Shown here: piece by piece, positions 46,334 to 54,617 of the stretch
Position numbering within the stretch: position 1 is the first letter of the stretch
How the letters are laid out: every line of letters begins with the position of its first letter
Origin: Chitinophaga sp. LS1
Lineage (GTDB): Bacteria > Bacteroidota > Bacteroidia > Chitinophagales > Chitinophagaceae
NCBI RefSeq assembly: GCF_034274695.1
Contig: NZ_CP128362.1
Location: forward strand, 3,102,501-3,166,500
Length of the DNA: 64,000 nucleotides
Direction of reading: 5' to 3'
The notes under the pieces: model-generated
The model's input: the letters and a program-made list of their open reading frames with translations, nothing else
The model's database searches: none
What the model was told of the DNA's origin: nothing
Made by a program: the position numbers and the translations under genes

Positions 46334-47300
46334 TAAATATAAGAACCCTGGTATACTGGCGCCTATTGTTCAGGAGTATATCAATATGAGAAAGAACCTT
46401 GGCTTTAGATCTGAAGCTCAGAAGTATAGTTTGTTTGCTTTTGATGCTTTTGCTTGCAAAGAAGGACTTTCTTCCGTAACCATTACAAAAGAACTGGCTG
46501 AAAAATGGTGTAACAGGCGCCCTGATGAAGCTACAGATACCTGGAGCCACAGAAACTGCTTTTTACGTCAGTTTGCTATCTATTTATCTAATCTTGGATA
46601 TGATACTTATATTCCCTGTAAGGTATTTACAAAACATGACAACTTCATTCCTTATATATTTTCTGATGATGAACTAGGAGCTATCTTTAAAGCCTGCGAC
46701 ACACTGGATCTTTATGATAAGCATGCCAGAAGCAACCTTTTTGTACTACCGGCTTTTTTTCGAATGCTGGCAGGAACTGGTATTAGAATCGGTGAAGCGT
46801 CGGCATTATTGAACAAAGACGTTAATCTTGATCAAGGGTATATCGTTCTACGCAACTGTAAAAACGGTAAAGACCGGATGGTGCCCTTATCAGAATCGCT
46901 GGTCGAAGTCTGCAGGCAGTACAGGAAATACAGAGAACTGCTTCCTCATCACAGTGATTGCTTCTTTGTTAAGATGAATGGCTGCCCTTGTCCACCAAAT
47001 AGCTTCTTTCATTGGTGGACTAAGATACTAAAAGCGGCCTCTATACAACGTCGTGGAAAAACAGTTGGTCCGAGGATACATGATCTTCGACACACTTTTT
47101 GTGTTAAATCCATGGCTTCCCTGGCAAAGGAAGGAAAAGATCTGTACTATATACTTCCCATACTGTCTACCTATATTGGCCATCAGTCTATAGCAGCAAC
47201 TGACAGGTATGTAAGAATGACTTCGGAAATGTACCCTGATCTAATAAGTCAGACCGATAGCATCTGCTTATATATCTTTCCTCACCTCAAAAGCCAGTAA
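46326..47300 (+). CDS. tyrosine recombinase 2 of RIT element
   Basis: ATG 46326 lies inside the end of gene 1 and gives 324 residues. Catalytic residues are in 'LAGTGIRIGEASALLNKDVN' (Arg), 'RIHDLRHTFCVKSMASL' (H-x-x-R), and 'YIGHQSIAATDRYVRMT' (His, Tyr). Overlap with gene 1 and the 4-base gap to gene 3 indicate coupled expression. Confidence 0.95.
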   Translation: MNNKYKNPGILAPIVQEYINMRKNLGFRSEAQKYSLFAFDAFACKEGLSSVTITKELAEKWCNRRPDEATDTWSHRNCFLRQFAIYLSNLGYDTYIPCKVFTKHDNFIPYIFSDDELGAIFKACDTLDLYDKHARSNLFVLPAFFRMLAGTGIRIGEASALLNKDVNLDQGYIVLRNCKNGKDRMVPLSESLVEVCRQYRKYRELLPHHSDCFFVKMNGCPCPPNSFFHWWTKILKAASIQRRGKTVGPRIHDLRHTFCVKSMASLAKEGKDLYYILPILSTYIGHQSIAATDRYVRMTSEMYPDLISQTDSICLYIFPHLKSQ

Positions 47301-47304
47301 TCGT

Positions 47305-48324
47305 ATGAAACAAACTCAATTTGCCAAATACTTAACCTACTTTATGGTGAAATATCTCGTTGGAGAAAGAGGTTGCTCGAAGAATACCGTTGCTGCTTAC
47401 CGGGATGCAATAAGCCTTTTTATTATCCATATGCGCGATAATCACTACATAAAAGTGGATCATCTTGAATTTATAGACATAACACAGGAGCGTATCGTTG
47501 GTTTTTTAGAATGGCTTGAGACCGAAAGGAAATGTAGTATATCCACCCGAAATGTGCGTCTGGCTGCTATCCATGCTTTTGTCCGCTTCCTGATATATAA
47601 GTCTCCGGATTATATGGAAGAATGGCAGCGGATACTTGCTATCAAAGTGAAACGAGCCCCCAAAGCAACAGTAGTTTATTTAGGTGCTGACGGCATGAAA
47701 CTATTATTGGCCCAGCCGGATACATCTACTCCTAAAGGAAGGCGGGATCTGACGCTCTTGTCGCTTATGTACGATTGTGCCGGACGGGTTCAGGAAATAG
47801 CTGATCTGGTTCCCGCCAGAGTCAATTTTGGAAAACCAACTTTGTTAAGGGTAACGGGAAAAGGAAATAAAACGCGGCTAATCCCATTGTCAGATCAGGC
47901 GACAGCCTCGTTAAAGATATATATGCAGGAAAACAGGCTTTTAGAAGGGAAGGCCACTGAGTACCCCTTGTTCAGTAATGGAAGAGGAAGCAAACTAACA
48001 CTAATGGCTATTACCATGATACTGAAAAAGTATAGTGCGGCTGCTAGAAAAATAAACCAAGCCTTAATACCTGCCAATGTAAGTCCACACTCCTTAAGGC
48101 ACAGCAAAGCTATGATGCTGCAACAGAACGGCGTGAACTTAATATGTATACGAGACTTTTTAGGTCATGAGTCAGTGACTACGACCGAAATATATGCCAG
48201 AATCGACAACAGGCAGAAACGAGAAGCGATAGAGAAAACAAGTCTTTCTCCAGATCTTTCTGAGGATCCATCCTGGCAAAAAGACAAAGGGCTGTTGAAC
48301 TGGCTGGAAAGCCTTGCCAAATAA
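47305..48324 (+). CDS. tyrosine recombinase 3 of RIT element
   Basis: This 339-residue recombinase has an N-terminal core-binding domain ('FMVKYLVGERGCSKNTVAAY') and catalytic motifs 'YDCAGRVQEIADLVPARV' (Arg), 'SPHSLRHSKAMMLQQNG' (H-x-x-R) and 'FLGHESVTTTEIYARID' (His, Tyr). All three recombinases keep the full R..HxxR..H..Y set, so the element may still be active. Confidence 0.95.
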   Translation: MKQTQFAKYLTYFMVKYLVGERGCSKNTVAAYRDAISLFIIHMRDNHYIKVDHLEFIDITQERIVGFLEWLETERKCSISTRNVRLAAIHAFVRFLIYKSPDYMEEWQRILAIKVKRAPKATVVYLGADGMKLLLAQPDTSTPKGRRDLTLLSLMYDCAGRVQEIADLVPARVNFGKPTLLRVTGKGNKTRLIPLSDQATASLKIYMQENRLLEGKATEYPLFSNGRGSKLTLMAITMILKKYSAAARKINQALIPANVSPHSLRHSKAMMLQQNGVNLICIRDFLGHESVTTTEIYARIDNRQKREAIEKTSLSPDLSEDPSWQKDKGLLNWLESLAK

Positions 48325-48331
48325 GTGAAGT

Positions 48332-48445
48332 GTTATGTAAACTTTTGAGTAAGGAAAGTCTTGTAAGTACTCGGGTTAAGCGTCAAAAGTTTACATAACA
48401 TATTTGTTTCCATAATCCTGATTATGTAAATATTTACATAAACAC
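48332..48445. repeat. RIT right end with extra 20-bp palindrome
   Basis: GTTATGTAAACTTTTGA (48332) and its complement (48383-48399) form the internal pair; the 35-bp inverted repeat ends at 48420. Beyond it lies a perfect palindrome, TTATGTAAATATTTACATAA (48422-48441), not present at the left end. Confidence 0.8.
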
Positions 48446-48448
48446 GAT

Positions 48449-49231
48449 AAGGCGTTAGTCGAACGTTCAGTTGAGCTGGTGTATCAGCGTATTTATTATC
48501 CGCTATCCCGTCATACCTTCTTTTCCCTCGACGAGATCAATGTTGAGATCAGCAATATGCTTTTAACTTATAATGATTACCTGTTTGCGCATGGAGGTAC
48601 TACCCGCCGGCAACAATTTATTGACACTGAAAAGGAATGGTTGCAACCATTACCTCAGGGGCGTTATCATCTACGACAATACAGACGTGCCAAGGTGCAG
48701 AAGACAAGCTATATCTTCTTAAGTGAAAACCGTAACTACTATAGCGTACCTTATCGATATCAGGGCCTGCATGTGGAGGTGCAGTATAATCAATTATCAG
48801 TAGAGATCTTTTATAATCACACCCGCATAGCCAGTCACCGTCGCTGTTTTACTTCAGGGCACTATACCACAGTCAGCGAACATATGCCCTCCACTCATCA
48901 GGTATATAATGGCTGGAGCCCTCAGTTTTTTGAGGATAAAGCAGCTCTGGTAGGTAATAATACTCTTCTCTATATACAAAGGCTATTAGCTCAGTATAAT
49001 TATCCTGAAATCGCTTATAAGCAATGCCAGGGCATACTGGCATTAGGAAAAGATTATGGCATACAACGCCTGGAACAGGCATGTCATCGTGCACTGGAAT
49101 ATCATAAAGCAGGCTATCATACCATCGAACGCATTTTGAAGGCTGGGCTTGACCAGTTAGAAGAACTTCTTACAGAGCTACCCACTATCCCAGAGCATAC
49201 TAACATCCGTGGAGCTTCGGAGTACCGCTAA
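48449..49231 (+). pseudogene. istA: IstA transposase (IS21), C-terminal part
   Basis: The frame 'KALVERSVELVYQRIYYPLS' continues IstA after the RIT insert and ends at 49231 ('NIRGASEYR'). It includes the Mu-transposase-like C-terminal beta domain ('YYSVPYRYQGLHVEVQYNQL'). A GTG at 48479 could start a short polypeptide, but the catalytic core is on the other side. Confidence 0.93.
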
Positions 49232-49267
49232 TCTATTCCTCCACAATTATCTATAAAACATATCATA

Positions 49268-50005
49268 ATGAATGAAAACAACACCGTAGAAAAATTACGT
49301 CGAATGCATCTAATCGCAATGGCAGGTCTTTATCATCAAAGTCTTACTGACCAACATTATGCACATTATACAGCAGATGAACTACTGACACTGTTGGTGG
49401 ATGCTGAATGGGAACATCGTCAGAAAAACCGTATTGAAAGCCTGATCAGGCAGGCTGGGTTTAAACAGGTCGTATCACCACAGAATATTGACTATCTGAC
49501 TAATCGTAATCTCGACAAGAATGTGATAGAAAGATTACTTAATCTACAGTTCCTGGAGAAATCCGAGAACATTATTATAACCGGTCCTACAGGCTGTGGC
49601 AAAAGCTTCCTCGCACAATGCCTCGGTGTAAAAGCTTGTCAGATGCTTAACCGTACTCATTATTACCCTTCCACACGCTTCCTTGACAAAGTCAAATTAG
49701 CCAGACTGGATGGATCCTACTCCAAGATGTTACGTACACTTGGAAAGCTCCCCTTACTAATTATAGATGATTTTTTATTGACTCCAGTAGATCAGGCAGC
49801 CCGCGCAGCCTTACTTGACGTAATCGAAGAACGTTATGAGAAAGGGGCTACTATTATATCTACTCAGATACCAGTGGAACAGTGGCATCCCCTAATAGGA
49901 GAAAGCACCATGGCTGATGCAATACTAGACAGACTAGTATACTCTTCACACAGAATATCACTAACTGGGGAATCTTTGAGAAAGAAAAAGAAACTTACTG
50001 CTTAA
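49268..50005 (+). CDS. istB: IstB ATPase helper (IS21)
   Basis: This 245-residue AAA+ ATPase has Walker A 'IIITGPTGCGKSFLAQCLGV' and Walker B 'LPLLIIDDFLLTP', plus the IstB N-terminal helix ('RRMHLIAMAGLYHQS') and 'DAILDRLVYSSHRISLTGES'. It stimulates IstA-mediated transposition and target choice. The gene is intact, so it could serve other IS21 copies in the genome. Confidence 0.96.
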   Translation: MNENNTVEKLRRMHLIAMAGLYHQSLTDQHYAHYTADELLTLLVDAEWEHRQKNRIESLIRQAGFKQVVSPQNIDYLTNRNLDKNVIERLLNLQFLEKSENIIITGPTGCGKSFLAQCLGVKACQMLNRTHYYPSTRFLDKVKLARLDGSYSKMLRTLGKLPLLIIDDFLLTPVDQAARAALLDVIEERYEKGATIISTQIPVEQWHPLIGESTMADAILDRLVYSSHRISLTGESLRKKKKLTA

Positions 50006-50040
50006 TTTTTAATCAATACCCGTAATATTGCAATGGAAAG

Positions 50041-50106
50041 TGGCCCAATGACTCCGTTAACCCTGGCCCCATATCCTCCGTTTGGGCCGGACCAGTATCA
50101 CCGTAA
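50041..50106 (-). repeat. IS21 right-end repeats (three copies)
   Basis: TGGCCCAATGACTCCGTT, TGGCCCCATATCCTCCGT and a third variant are inverted copies of the left-end transposase-binding repeats. Confidence 0.8.
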
Positions 50107-50112
50107 TAGACA

Positions 50113-50246
50113 TTAAGAACGCAATGTTGTTGGAATGGAGTAATGGGCAGGTTGAGGGGCAGATAAATAAATTGAAAACAGTCAAAAGACAATTGTATGG
50201 AAAGGCAAGTTTTAATTTATTGAAAAAAATGTTAACCATTCAATAG
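50113..50246 (+). pseudogene. ISL3 transposase, C-terminal part
   Basis: The frame 'KNAMLLEWSNGQVEGQINKL...RQLYGKASFNLLKKML' with stop TAG at 50244-50246 is the highly conserved ISL3 C-terminus (catalytic Glu in 'NGQVEGQINK'). It rejoins the part ending at 43889 after removal of IS21 and one TTAAG. Confidence 0.93.
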
Positions 50247-50310
50247 CCTTATAAAAATGCAGAACTTTCCACCAAAATTGACGAAGAGCCAGTTTACTCC
50301 GGAATATGCA

Positions 50311-50417
50311 ATCAGAGATAGTGGAAGAACTGAATGCCTGTACAAGTGCGGCTAGCATACTGCTTGTGGTCGTACCGGTGGTGCTGGCTGCCGTGCTTTT
50401 ATAAAGTGCTTTGACCC
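50311..50417 (-). pseudogene. RHS core fragment A (right part)
   Basis: The - strand reads 'YKSTAASTTGTTTSSMLAAL' and 'VQAFSSSTISD', then the TSD, and continues at 42319 with 'GTHAAAG'. This is the same piece as in cores B and H. No start codon of its own. Confidence 0.88.
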
Positions 50418-50568
50418 GCAGCTGCAGGGTATCACTTGCTTAATATTTAAAAAGCAGGAATATTTGAGTGATTCTATTAATCATTTGCATCCATTATAAG
50501 TTAAATCGTTATTAATATGCATATTTTTCTTCCAGGAATCACTTCAACCCTTTTGCACATTAAACTTA

Positions 50569-51186
50569 TCAATTATTATATCTCTCGTAAGACGAAAGAT
50601 ACATGGATAGAACCTTAGGGATAAAGTTACCACCTGGTAATGCAAAAACACCAAAATACTTTGATAAGAGCACATTATCCCCCTTAAATTGAGTAACAAT
50701 AATATCTTCCATATTAAGGCCCTTAGTATCAACAAGTATTTCATTTAACCCCCTTATTTCTAATTTTATTCCTTTACTTATACCTACAGATTCCCAATCA
50801 CCAGCAACCCTCCAAAATCCATAAACATTCACTGTATTATTCGCATTTACTTCTACGATAAACTTAAATGTTCTTAGCAATTCTCCTAATTTCGTTAATT
50901 CAATAACATAATAATCATTAAAAAAATCAGGATAGAATAATGATACATGTTTCAAAAATGTGAAACGATCTGAAATTTCATCAATGCTATCGACTGATAA
51001 CATTTCCAAATAGGTTGAATAATTTATAGAATCCCGATAATATAATTTAGGATCATTAATTTCAGATTTTAATTGGGCCGCCATATCAGACAACGTTCTT
51101 TTGTTCCATTTAATGTTTATCTCATCTAAGGAGGATGATTGTCCATAAAGCGTGGTGCTAATTAATAAGGCGAATATCCATCTCAT
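50569..51186 (-). CDS. secreted immunity-type protein of RHS cassette B
   Basis: This 205-residue protein has a signal peptide ('MRWIFALLISTTLYGQ') and a body 'LKHVSLFYPDFFNDYYVIEL', 'TVNVYGFWRVAGDWESVG'. It overlaps the tip ORF by 4 bases (ATGA-type), as immunity genes do. Periplasmic location suggests the toxin acts in the periplasm or is blocked on entry. Family not recognised; distant resemblance to the IS5-split gene (both have a 'SKYFGVF/SEYFITKS' ending) is only suggestive. Confidence 0.65.
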   Translation of the reverse strand: MRWIFALLISTTLYGQSSSLDEINIKWNKRTLSDMAAQLKSEINDPKLYYRDSINYSTYLEMLSVDSIDEISDRFTFLKHVSLFYPDFFNDYYVIELTKLGELLRTFKFIVEVNANNTVNVYGFWRVAGDWESVGISKGIKLEIRGLNEILVDTKGLNMEDIIVTQFKGDNVLLSKYFGVFALPGGNFIPKVLSMYLSSYERYNN

Positions 51187-51368
51187 AAAGATTGCAGTTT
51201 AGGCATTTTTTTCATATCTAAAGGTTTAGGCGTTCTATTGATGTACGGCTCTGCTCTGGGAGTTACCCCATTTTCTTTTCTAATCATAGATTCGTTAGGT
51301 CTTACAATTAACTCTTCACTTGGTATTGAGATATTGTCAGGGTGATCCGGATCAGTTATTCCACCCAT
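51183..51368 (-). CDS. short RHS C-terminal tip of cassette B
   Basis: A 61-residue frame, 'GGITDPDHPDNISIPSEELI...PYINRTPKPLDMKKMPKLQS', overlaps the end of the frameshifted RHS core (ending 51356) and the immunity gene. It is too short for an enzyme and rich in Pro; probably a truncated tip. Confidence 0.45.
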   Translation of the reverse strand: MGGITDPDHPDNISIPSEELIVRPNESMIRKENGVTPRAEPYINRTPKPLDMKKMPKLQSL

Positions 51369-51696
51369 TGATCATAAAACCTATTTCCAAAATCGTATTC
51401 TTCCAGGCCGGTTCTATCGCTGAACTCTTTATTTTGGAGCTCCTTCCCGTTAAACCTAACTTTGTTTTCATCATAGTTCCCCTTCAACGCTTTGTCAGAA
51501 ATTCCTGCCATCGTGTGCCCGCCAATAATGCGTCTCCTCCAATAAAGGTCCTTTATTGTGTGCAATAACAAGATTGTCGAAGTAGACATTCTCCCCACTT
51601 TCATTGCTTGTATAAATATAAACAAATCCTGTTTTTTTAATAAGGAACTTCTCTACCGTCAATGTTTGCAATTCATCAGGATTTTCCTGTACCTGT
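51356..51696 (-). pseudogene. RHS core fragment B (3' part)
   Basis: It includes '[20 protein letters not shown]' and, after a frameshift at the '[10 protein letters not shown]' site (which reads ETHYWRAHDG), 'TMAGISDKALKGNYDENKVR' and 'FNGKELQNKEFSDRTGLEEY'. The upstream piece is at 53021-53266, beyond the IS3 insertion. Confidence 0.88.
51693..51696. repeat. target-site duplication CTGT (left, IS3)
   Basis: CTGT at 51693-51696 and 53021-53024. The uninterrupted core H reads GTACCTGTTTCACACC with one copy. Confidence 0.85.
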
Positions 51697-51713
51697 TAGA
51701 TACTCCCCATTTA

Positions 51714-52667
51714 TTAGACAGCAATAGGTGGGTTATTAATTAAAGAATCAAATCTATTACTACTATTATAAACTTTCTCTTTTTTTGTTACTTTTTTTCT
51801 CTTTGTGAATTGCTGTGAATATGTGGATAACTTATCAGCAGCGCCATAAACATCAGCAGGAGTAACATATCCAAGGCTTTGATGTTTTCGTTCCCAATTA
51901 TAGAATTCCACATACCTGTGAATTCCTTTGTATAATTCCAGCGTGCTGTCGTAAGCATTGAGATAGATGTTCTCGTATTTGATGCTACGCCAAAACCTTT
52001 CAATACAAATATTATCTGTAGCTCTTCCAACACCGTCCATGCTGAATTTGATCTCAGCATTTAATACCGCTGAGGTGAATTCCTCACTGGTAAACTGGCT
52101 TCCCTGATCTGTGTTTAGGATCTCAGGAGTGCCATAGATGGAAACGGCCTTTTGAAGGGCTTCCAGGCAGAAATCAACAGTCATGGTATTACTTAGCGTC
52201 CAGGATAGCAAATACCGGCTATGCCAGTCTATAATCGCACACAGATACATAAAACCTTTCGCCATCGGAATGTAAGTGATATCCATGCTCCAAACCTGGT
52301 TGTTCCTGTCAATATTAAGCCCCTTTAGCAGGTATGGATACTTTTGGTGGTATTTATATGCCTCGCTCGTATTGGGAACCGGATATATGGCCGAAATATC
52401 CATTTTTCGCATCAGGCGCCTAATCCGCTTCACATTGACAACCAGATCATCTGTACTCAAATGTTTGGCCATCCGAACAGCCCCGAAATAAGGATGTTCA
52501 AGGTGGAGACGATCAATCTGAGCCATCAGCTCCAGATTTTGTTTGCTCTCTCCTTTAGGCTCATGATAATGACTGCTACGGGATACTTCAAGCAATTGAC
52601 ATTGACGTACAATGCTAAGCTCCGTATCATCCTTGCTTACTATAGCCATCCTTCCAGTTCTTCCCAT
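51714..52667 (-). CDS. IS3 OrfB transposase (DDE integrase)
   Basis: This 317-residue rve-type integrase has HTH_21 ('HPYFGAVRMAKHLSTDDLVV'), the DDE residues in 'QVWSMDITYIPMAKGFMYLC', 'PEILNTDQGSQFTSEEF' and 'DNICIERFWRSIKYENIYLN'. The frame is open upstream to the A9 tract in orfA, so an OrfAB fusion by -1 frameshift is the likely active form. Confidence 0.95.
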   Translation of the reverse strand: MGRTGRMAIVSKDDTELSIVRQCQLLEVSRSSHYHEPKGESKQNLELMAQIDRLHLEHPYFGAVRMAKHLSTDDLVVNVKRIRRLMRKMDISAIYPVPNTSEAYKYHQKYPYLLKGLNIDRNNQVWSMDITYIPMAKGFMYLCAIIDWHSRYLLSWTLSNTMTVDFCLEALQKAVSIYGTPEILNTDQGSQFTSEEFTSAVLNAEIKFSMDGVGRATDNICIERFWRSIKYENIYLNAYDSTLELYKGIHRYVEFYNWERKHQSLGYVTPADVYGAADKLSTYSQQFTKRKKVTKKEKVYNSSNRFDSLINNPPIAV

Positions 52668-52959
52668 AGACCTGTTCAGATTTTTTTTTCAACCAGTCAT
52701 TCTCTACCTTGAGTTGACCGATTTGCTTATATAGTTCATCCTTTTCTTCCTGGTGATCTGTTGCTTCAGAATCAGCTTTCTTACCCTGATCAAATACCTG
52801 TTCAGAGCCTGATAACAGCTGTTTCTTCCACTCCGTTATCTGAGTGGGATGTAAATCATACTTCTCAGCCAGCTCTGCAAGTGTGAGTTGTTCTTTTAAG
52901 GCTTCTACTGCTACCTTCGCTTTAAATGCTGCATTGAACTTTCTTCTTCCCTTGTTCAT
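52627..52959 (-). CDS. IS3 OrfA (HTH protein)
   Basis: This 110-residue protein has an HTH_Tnp_1 domain ('FNAAFKAKVAVEALKEQLTL', 'YDLHPTQITEWKKQLL') and a leucine-zipper-like helix ('KDELYKQIGQLKVENDWLKK'). A run of nine A on the - strand (52681-52689) within the orfA/orfB region is a standard IS3 slippery site. Confidence 0.95.
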   Translation of the reverse strand: MNKGRRKFNAAFKAKVAVEALKEQLTLAELAEKYDLHPTQITEWKKQLLSGSEQVFDQGKKADSEATDHQEEKDELYKQIGQLKVENDWLKKKSEQVYGKNWKDGYSKQG

Positions 52960-53020
52960 ATCGTAAATTTAAGATGTTTTTCCACTTAAACTTACTGTCC
53001 GATTTTTGGGGAGTATTATA

Positions 53021-53266
53021 CTGTTTCACACCACTATTATCATCTGCCATGTTGAACAGGTCGTCAAAAAGCACATAGGTGAGATACGCCCTGGGTTTAG
53101 TGGCAAGGTTCTCATCAGCATCCTTGCTGATCAACTCTTCGTACTCACTGGATGTATATGCTGACGAAATAGCAGAGTTTGTACCCGCAGCCGCATGTGT
53201 ACCATCAGAGATAGTGGAAGAACTGAATGCCTGTATGAGTGCGGCTAGCATACTGCTTGTGGTAGT
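53021..53266 (-). pseudogene. RHS core fragment B (5' part)
   Basis: The frame 'MLAALIQAFSSSTISDGTHA' to 'LFDDLFNMADDNSGVKQ' is cut by IS3 at 53021. On its 5' side it fuses abruptly with an XRE gene fragment of opposite polarity at about 53267. Confidence 0.88.
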
Positions 53267-53423
53267 CTTGATTGGTGGAACAGCTAAAATGGTATTGGAT
53301 AAAAAGCTCCTTAAACGAATAGAAGATATTGAAGCATTACCCGAGGACGAGAAAGAAAAAATCTATTACTTTATCGATATGGCTATCACTTACAATAATA
53401 CTAAAAAAGCTTCCTCCCGATAA
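53267..53423 (+). pseudogene. XRE regulator, C-terminal fragment
   Basis: 'LIGGTAKMVLDKKLLKRIED' and 'ALPEDEKEKIYYFIDMAIT' match the C-terminal half of the intact XRE gene at 62744; the HTH half is absent. An open frame runs through from the antisense of RHS, but this is not a real start. Confidence 0.85.
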
Positions 53424-53429
53424 ACAGCA

Positions 53430-53460
53430 AATCCGCAGGTATTTGCCTGCGGATTAGTTT
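53430..53460 (+). terminator. rho-independent terminator after XRE fragment
   Basis: Perfect 10-bp stem AATCCGCAGG / CCTGCGGATT, loop TATTTG, then AGTTTGTT. Confidence 0.75.
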
Positions 53461-53503
53461 GTTATGATTATAATTTTACCCGATAGATCACGCCAGCAAG
53501 TAC

Positions 53504-54037
53504 TTATTTTTGGAATTTAGGAAAACTTTGCAAAGACTTGTTGTATAAACTATATGGTATATTATTTTCGCTCCATAATTCCAACAATCTTTTAAGTTCG
53601 TTTACAGATTCTTCTTTCATCAAAAATCTAAACTGCTTTTTCTCACCCATATGTCTGAATTTCAGAAAATTATTGGCGCCCTGATTCAAAATAAAAGATC
53701 TGCCTCGATTAAATTCACCATGAATTCCTAAAACGGTAAACTCAAGTTTATCTGCTTCTAAAACTGAGAATGAAGTTTGTTCCTGTGTATTATCAATAAT
53801 AATCTCATCCTTTGTAAGCCTGATTGTCCCTACAGTTTCATATGAGCTCATAATTTGCATAGGAATAGCAGATGCAGCAAACAAAACAAGGAAGCCTAAT
53901 GTTATTTTACCCGACCAAAATATCAAGCTCAGAAATATCAGGGGGAAAGTTATAAACAGAATCCATGTTAGTAGTCGAAGCATGAATATCTTTCTAGCCG
54001 TAAGTAATGGTAGATCAACTACTGTTTGAAGTTTCAT
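53504..54037 (-). CDS. membrane immunity-type protein of RHS cassette C
   Basis: Starting at the ATG near 54037 (an overlapping start at 54109 is possible), this ~177-residue protein has two close hydrophobic helices ('LLTWILFITFPLIFLSLIFW', 'LGFLVLFAASAIPMQIM') and a cytosolic PH-like beta domain ('VGTIRLTKDEIIIDNTQEQT', 'FLKFRHMGEKKQFRFLM'). It directly follows the tip of cassette C. Membrane immunity proteins commonly guard against pore-forming or cell-wall-directed toxins; this is inference. Confidence 0.65.
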   Translation of the reverse strand: MKLQTVVDLPLLTARKIFMLRLLTWILFITFPLIFLSLIFWSGKITLGFLVLFAASAIPMQIMSSYETVGTIRLTKDEIIIDNTQEQTSFSVLEADKLEFTVLGIHGEFNRGRSFILNQGANNFLKFRHMGEKKQFRFLMKEESVNELKRLLELWSENNIPYSLYNKSLQSFPKFQK

Positions 54038-54068
54038 TTCTTTGTTTTTTCTTATTAAACAAACGATA

Positions 54069-54617
54069 TTAGTTTTCTTCTGTTTTCGGTTGTGGATTTT
54101 TAATTCCATCCAAAAGCCCTAAGTCATTTGAAGCTCCTACCACCGTAGCGCCTATGTCAGTAGCCGCTCCCACTTTCGCAGCTGCAGTCCCCAATTTGAC
54201 AGCAGCTGCCTCTCCAATGAGGCCAAATCCGGAAAATGAGGATATTGCACCAACTACCGCCATTGTTTTATCAAACTTACTTGTCACTTTAATCCCGTAA
54301 ACATCCTTATTTAAAACCAACACCATTTGGGCATTAGGTACAGCAATTAGCGGATTTAAATTTGCGAAAGCCTTGAGTCCTGCAGGCGCCTGTCCGTCTC
54401 TATTAAATTCACCATCTCCCCTTGCCCATGCATCTGCTTTCAGTACCGCCCCCTTTATATATTCGAGTTCTGATTTTGTTGTCAAATCAATATCATAATT
54501 ATCTTTTCCAGTAGCACGAAGTAAATCTGAACGGTCTTTGCCAGGTTTAAATACCTGTGAAGCAACATTGTATTCTTTGTTGTTTCTCCTATTTGCAGCT
54601 TCTTTTTTTAATTTCTT
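54069..54617 (-). pseudogene. toxin-tip fragment of cassette C without RHS core
   Basis: The open frame begins right after the stop of the upstream gene without a start codon ('EAANRRNNKEYNVASQVFKP', 'GKDNYDIDLTTKSELEYIKG') and ends in a Gly/Ala-rich segment ('GLIGEAAAVKLGTAAAKVGA') and 'GIKNPQPKTEEN'. ATG 54485 could start a shorter product. No catalytic motif is recognised. It looks like a tip severed from its core. Confidence 0.55.

Larger units (their letters stand above)
44941..48448 (+). mobile_element. RIT (recombinase-in-trio) element
   Basis: Three overlapping or adjacent tyrosine-recombinase genes, all +, lie between inverted repeats. A perfect 35-bp inverted repeat (44935-44969 and 48386-48420, core ATGTTATGTAAAC) marks the ends. 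Each end also has an internal inverted pair of TTATGTAAACTTT. GAT occurs at both junctions with istA (44938-44940 and 48446-48448). This is the layout known for RIT elements; the assignment to that group is by architecture. Confidence 0.9.
43890..50112 (+). mobile_element. IS21-family element interrupted by a RIT element
   Basis: The terminal inverted repeats are TGTCTAATACGG (43890) and CCGTAATAGACA (ends 50112), with one mismatch and the 5'-TG/CA-3' tips usual for IS21. The TSD is 5 bp. istA and istB follow in order. The size without the RIT insert is about 2.7 kb, normal for IS21. Confidence 0.95.
42320..50310 (+). mobile_element. ISL3-family element carrying nested IS21 and RIT elements
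   Basis: The outer ends TGCTTATTCCGAG (42320) and the complement of CGGAATATGCA (50310) are related inverted repeats. They are followed inward by a perfect 25-bp inverted repeat beginning GGCTCTTCGTCAATTTTGG (42362 and, inverted, 50290). The ISL3 transposase gene is split by IS21 at 43889/50113. Without the nested DNA, the element would be about 1.8 kb. The 7-bp target repeat flanks it. Confidence 0.9.
51697..53020 (-). mobile_element. IS3-family insertion sequence (1324 bp)
   Basis: Inverted-repeat ends share ATACTCCCCA...GACAG (51700 region and inverted near 53017). It holds orfA and orfB on the - strand and is flanked by a 4-bp TSD in an RHS core. It appears intact. Confidence 0.93.

Noticed and set aside
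51369..51625. Independent small gene starting 'MFIFIQAMKVGRMS'
   Set aside because: The first part is an out-of-frame reading of the RHS motif '[16 protein letters not shown]'; only the later part is RHS sequence, so it is a frameshifted core.
53079..53423. 114-codon + strand gene
   Set aside because: Its first ~60 codons are antisense to RHS core B; only the last part is XRE-derived. It is a fusion artefact of the cassette joint.
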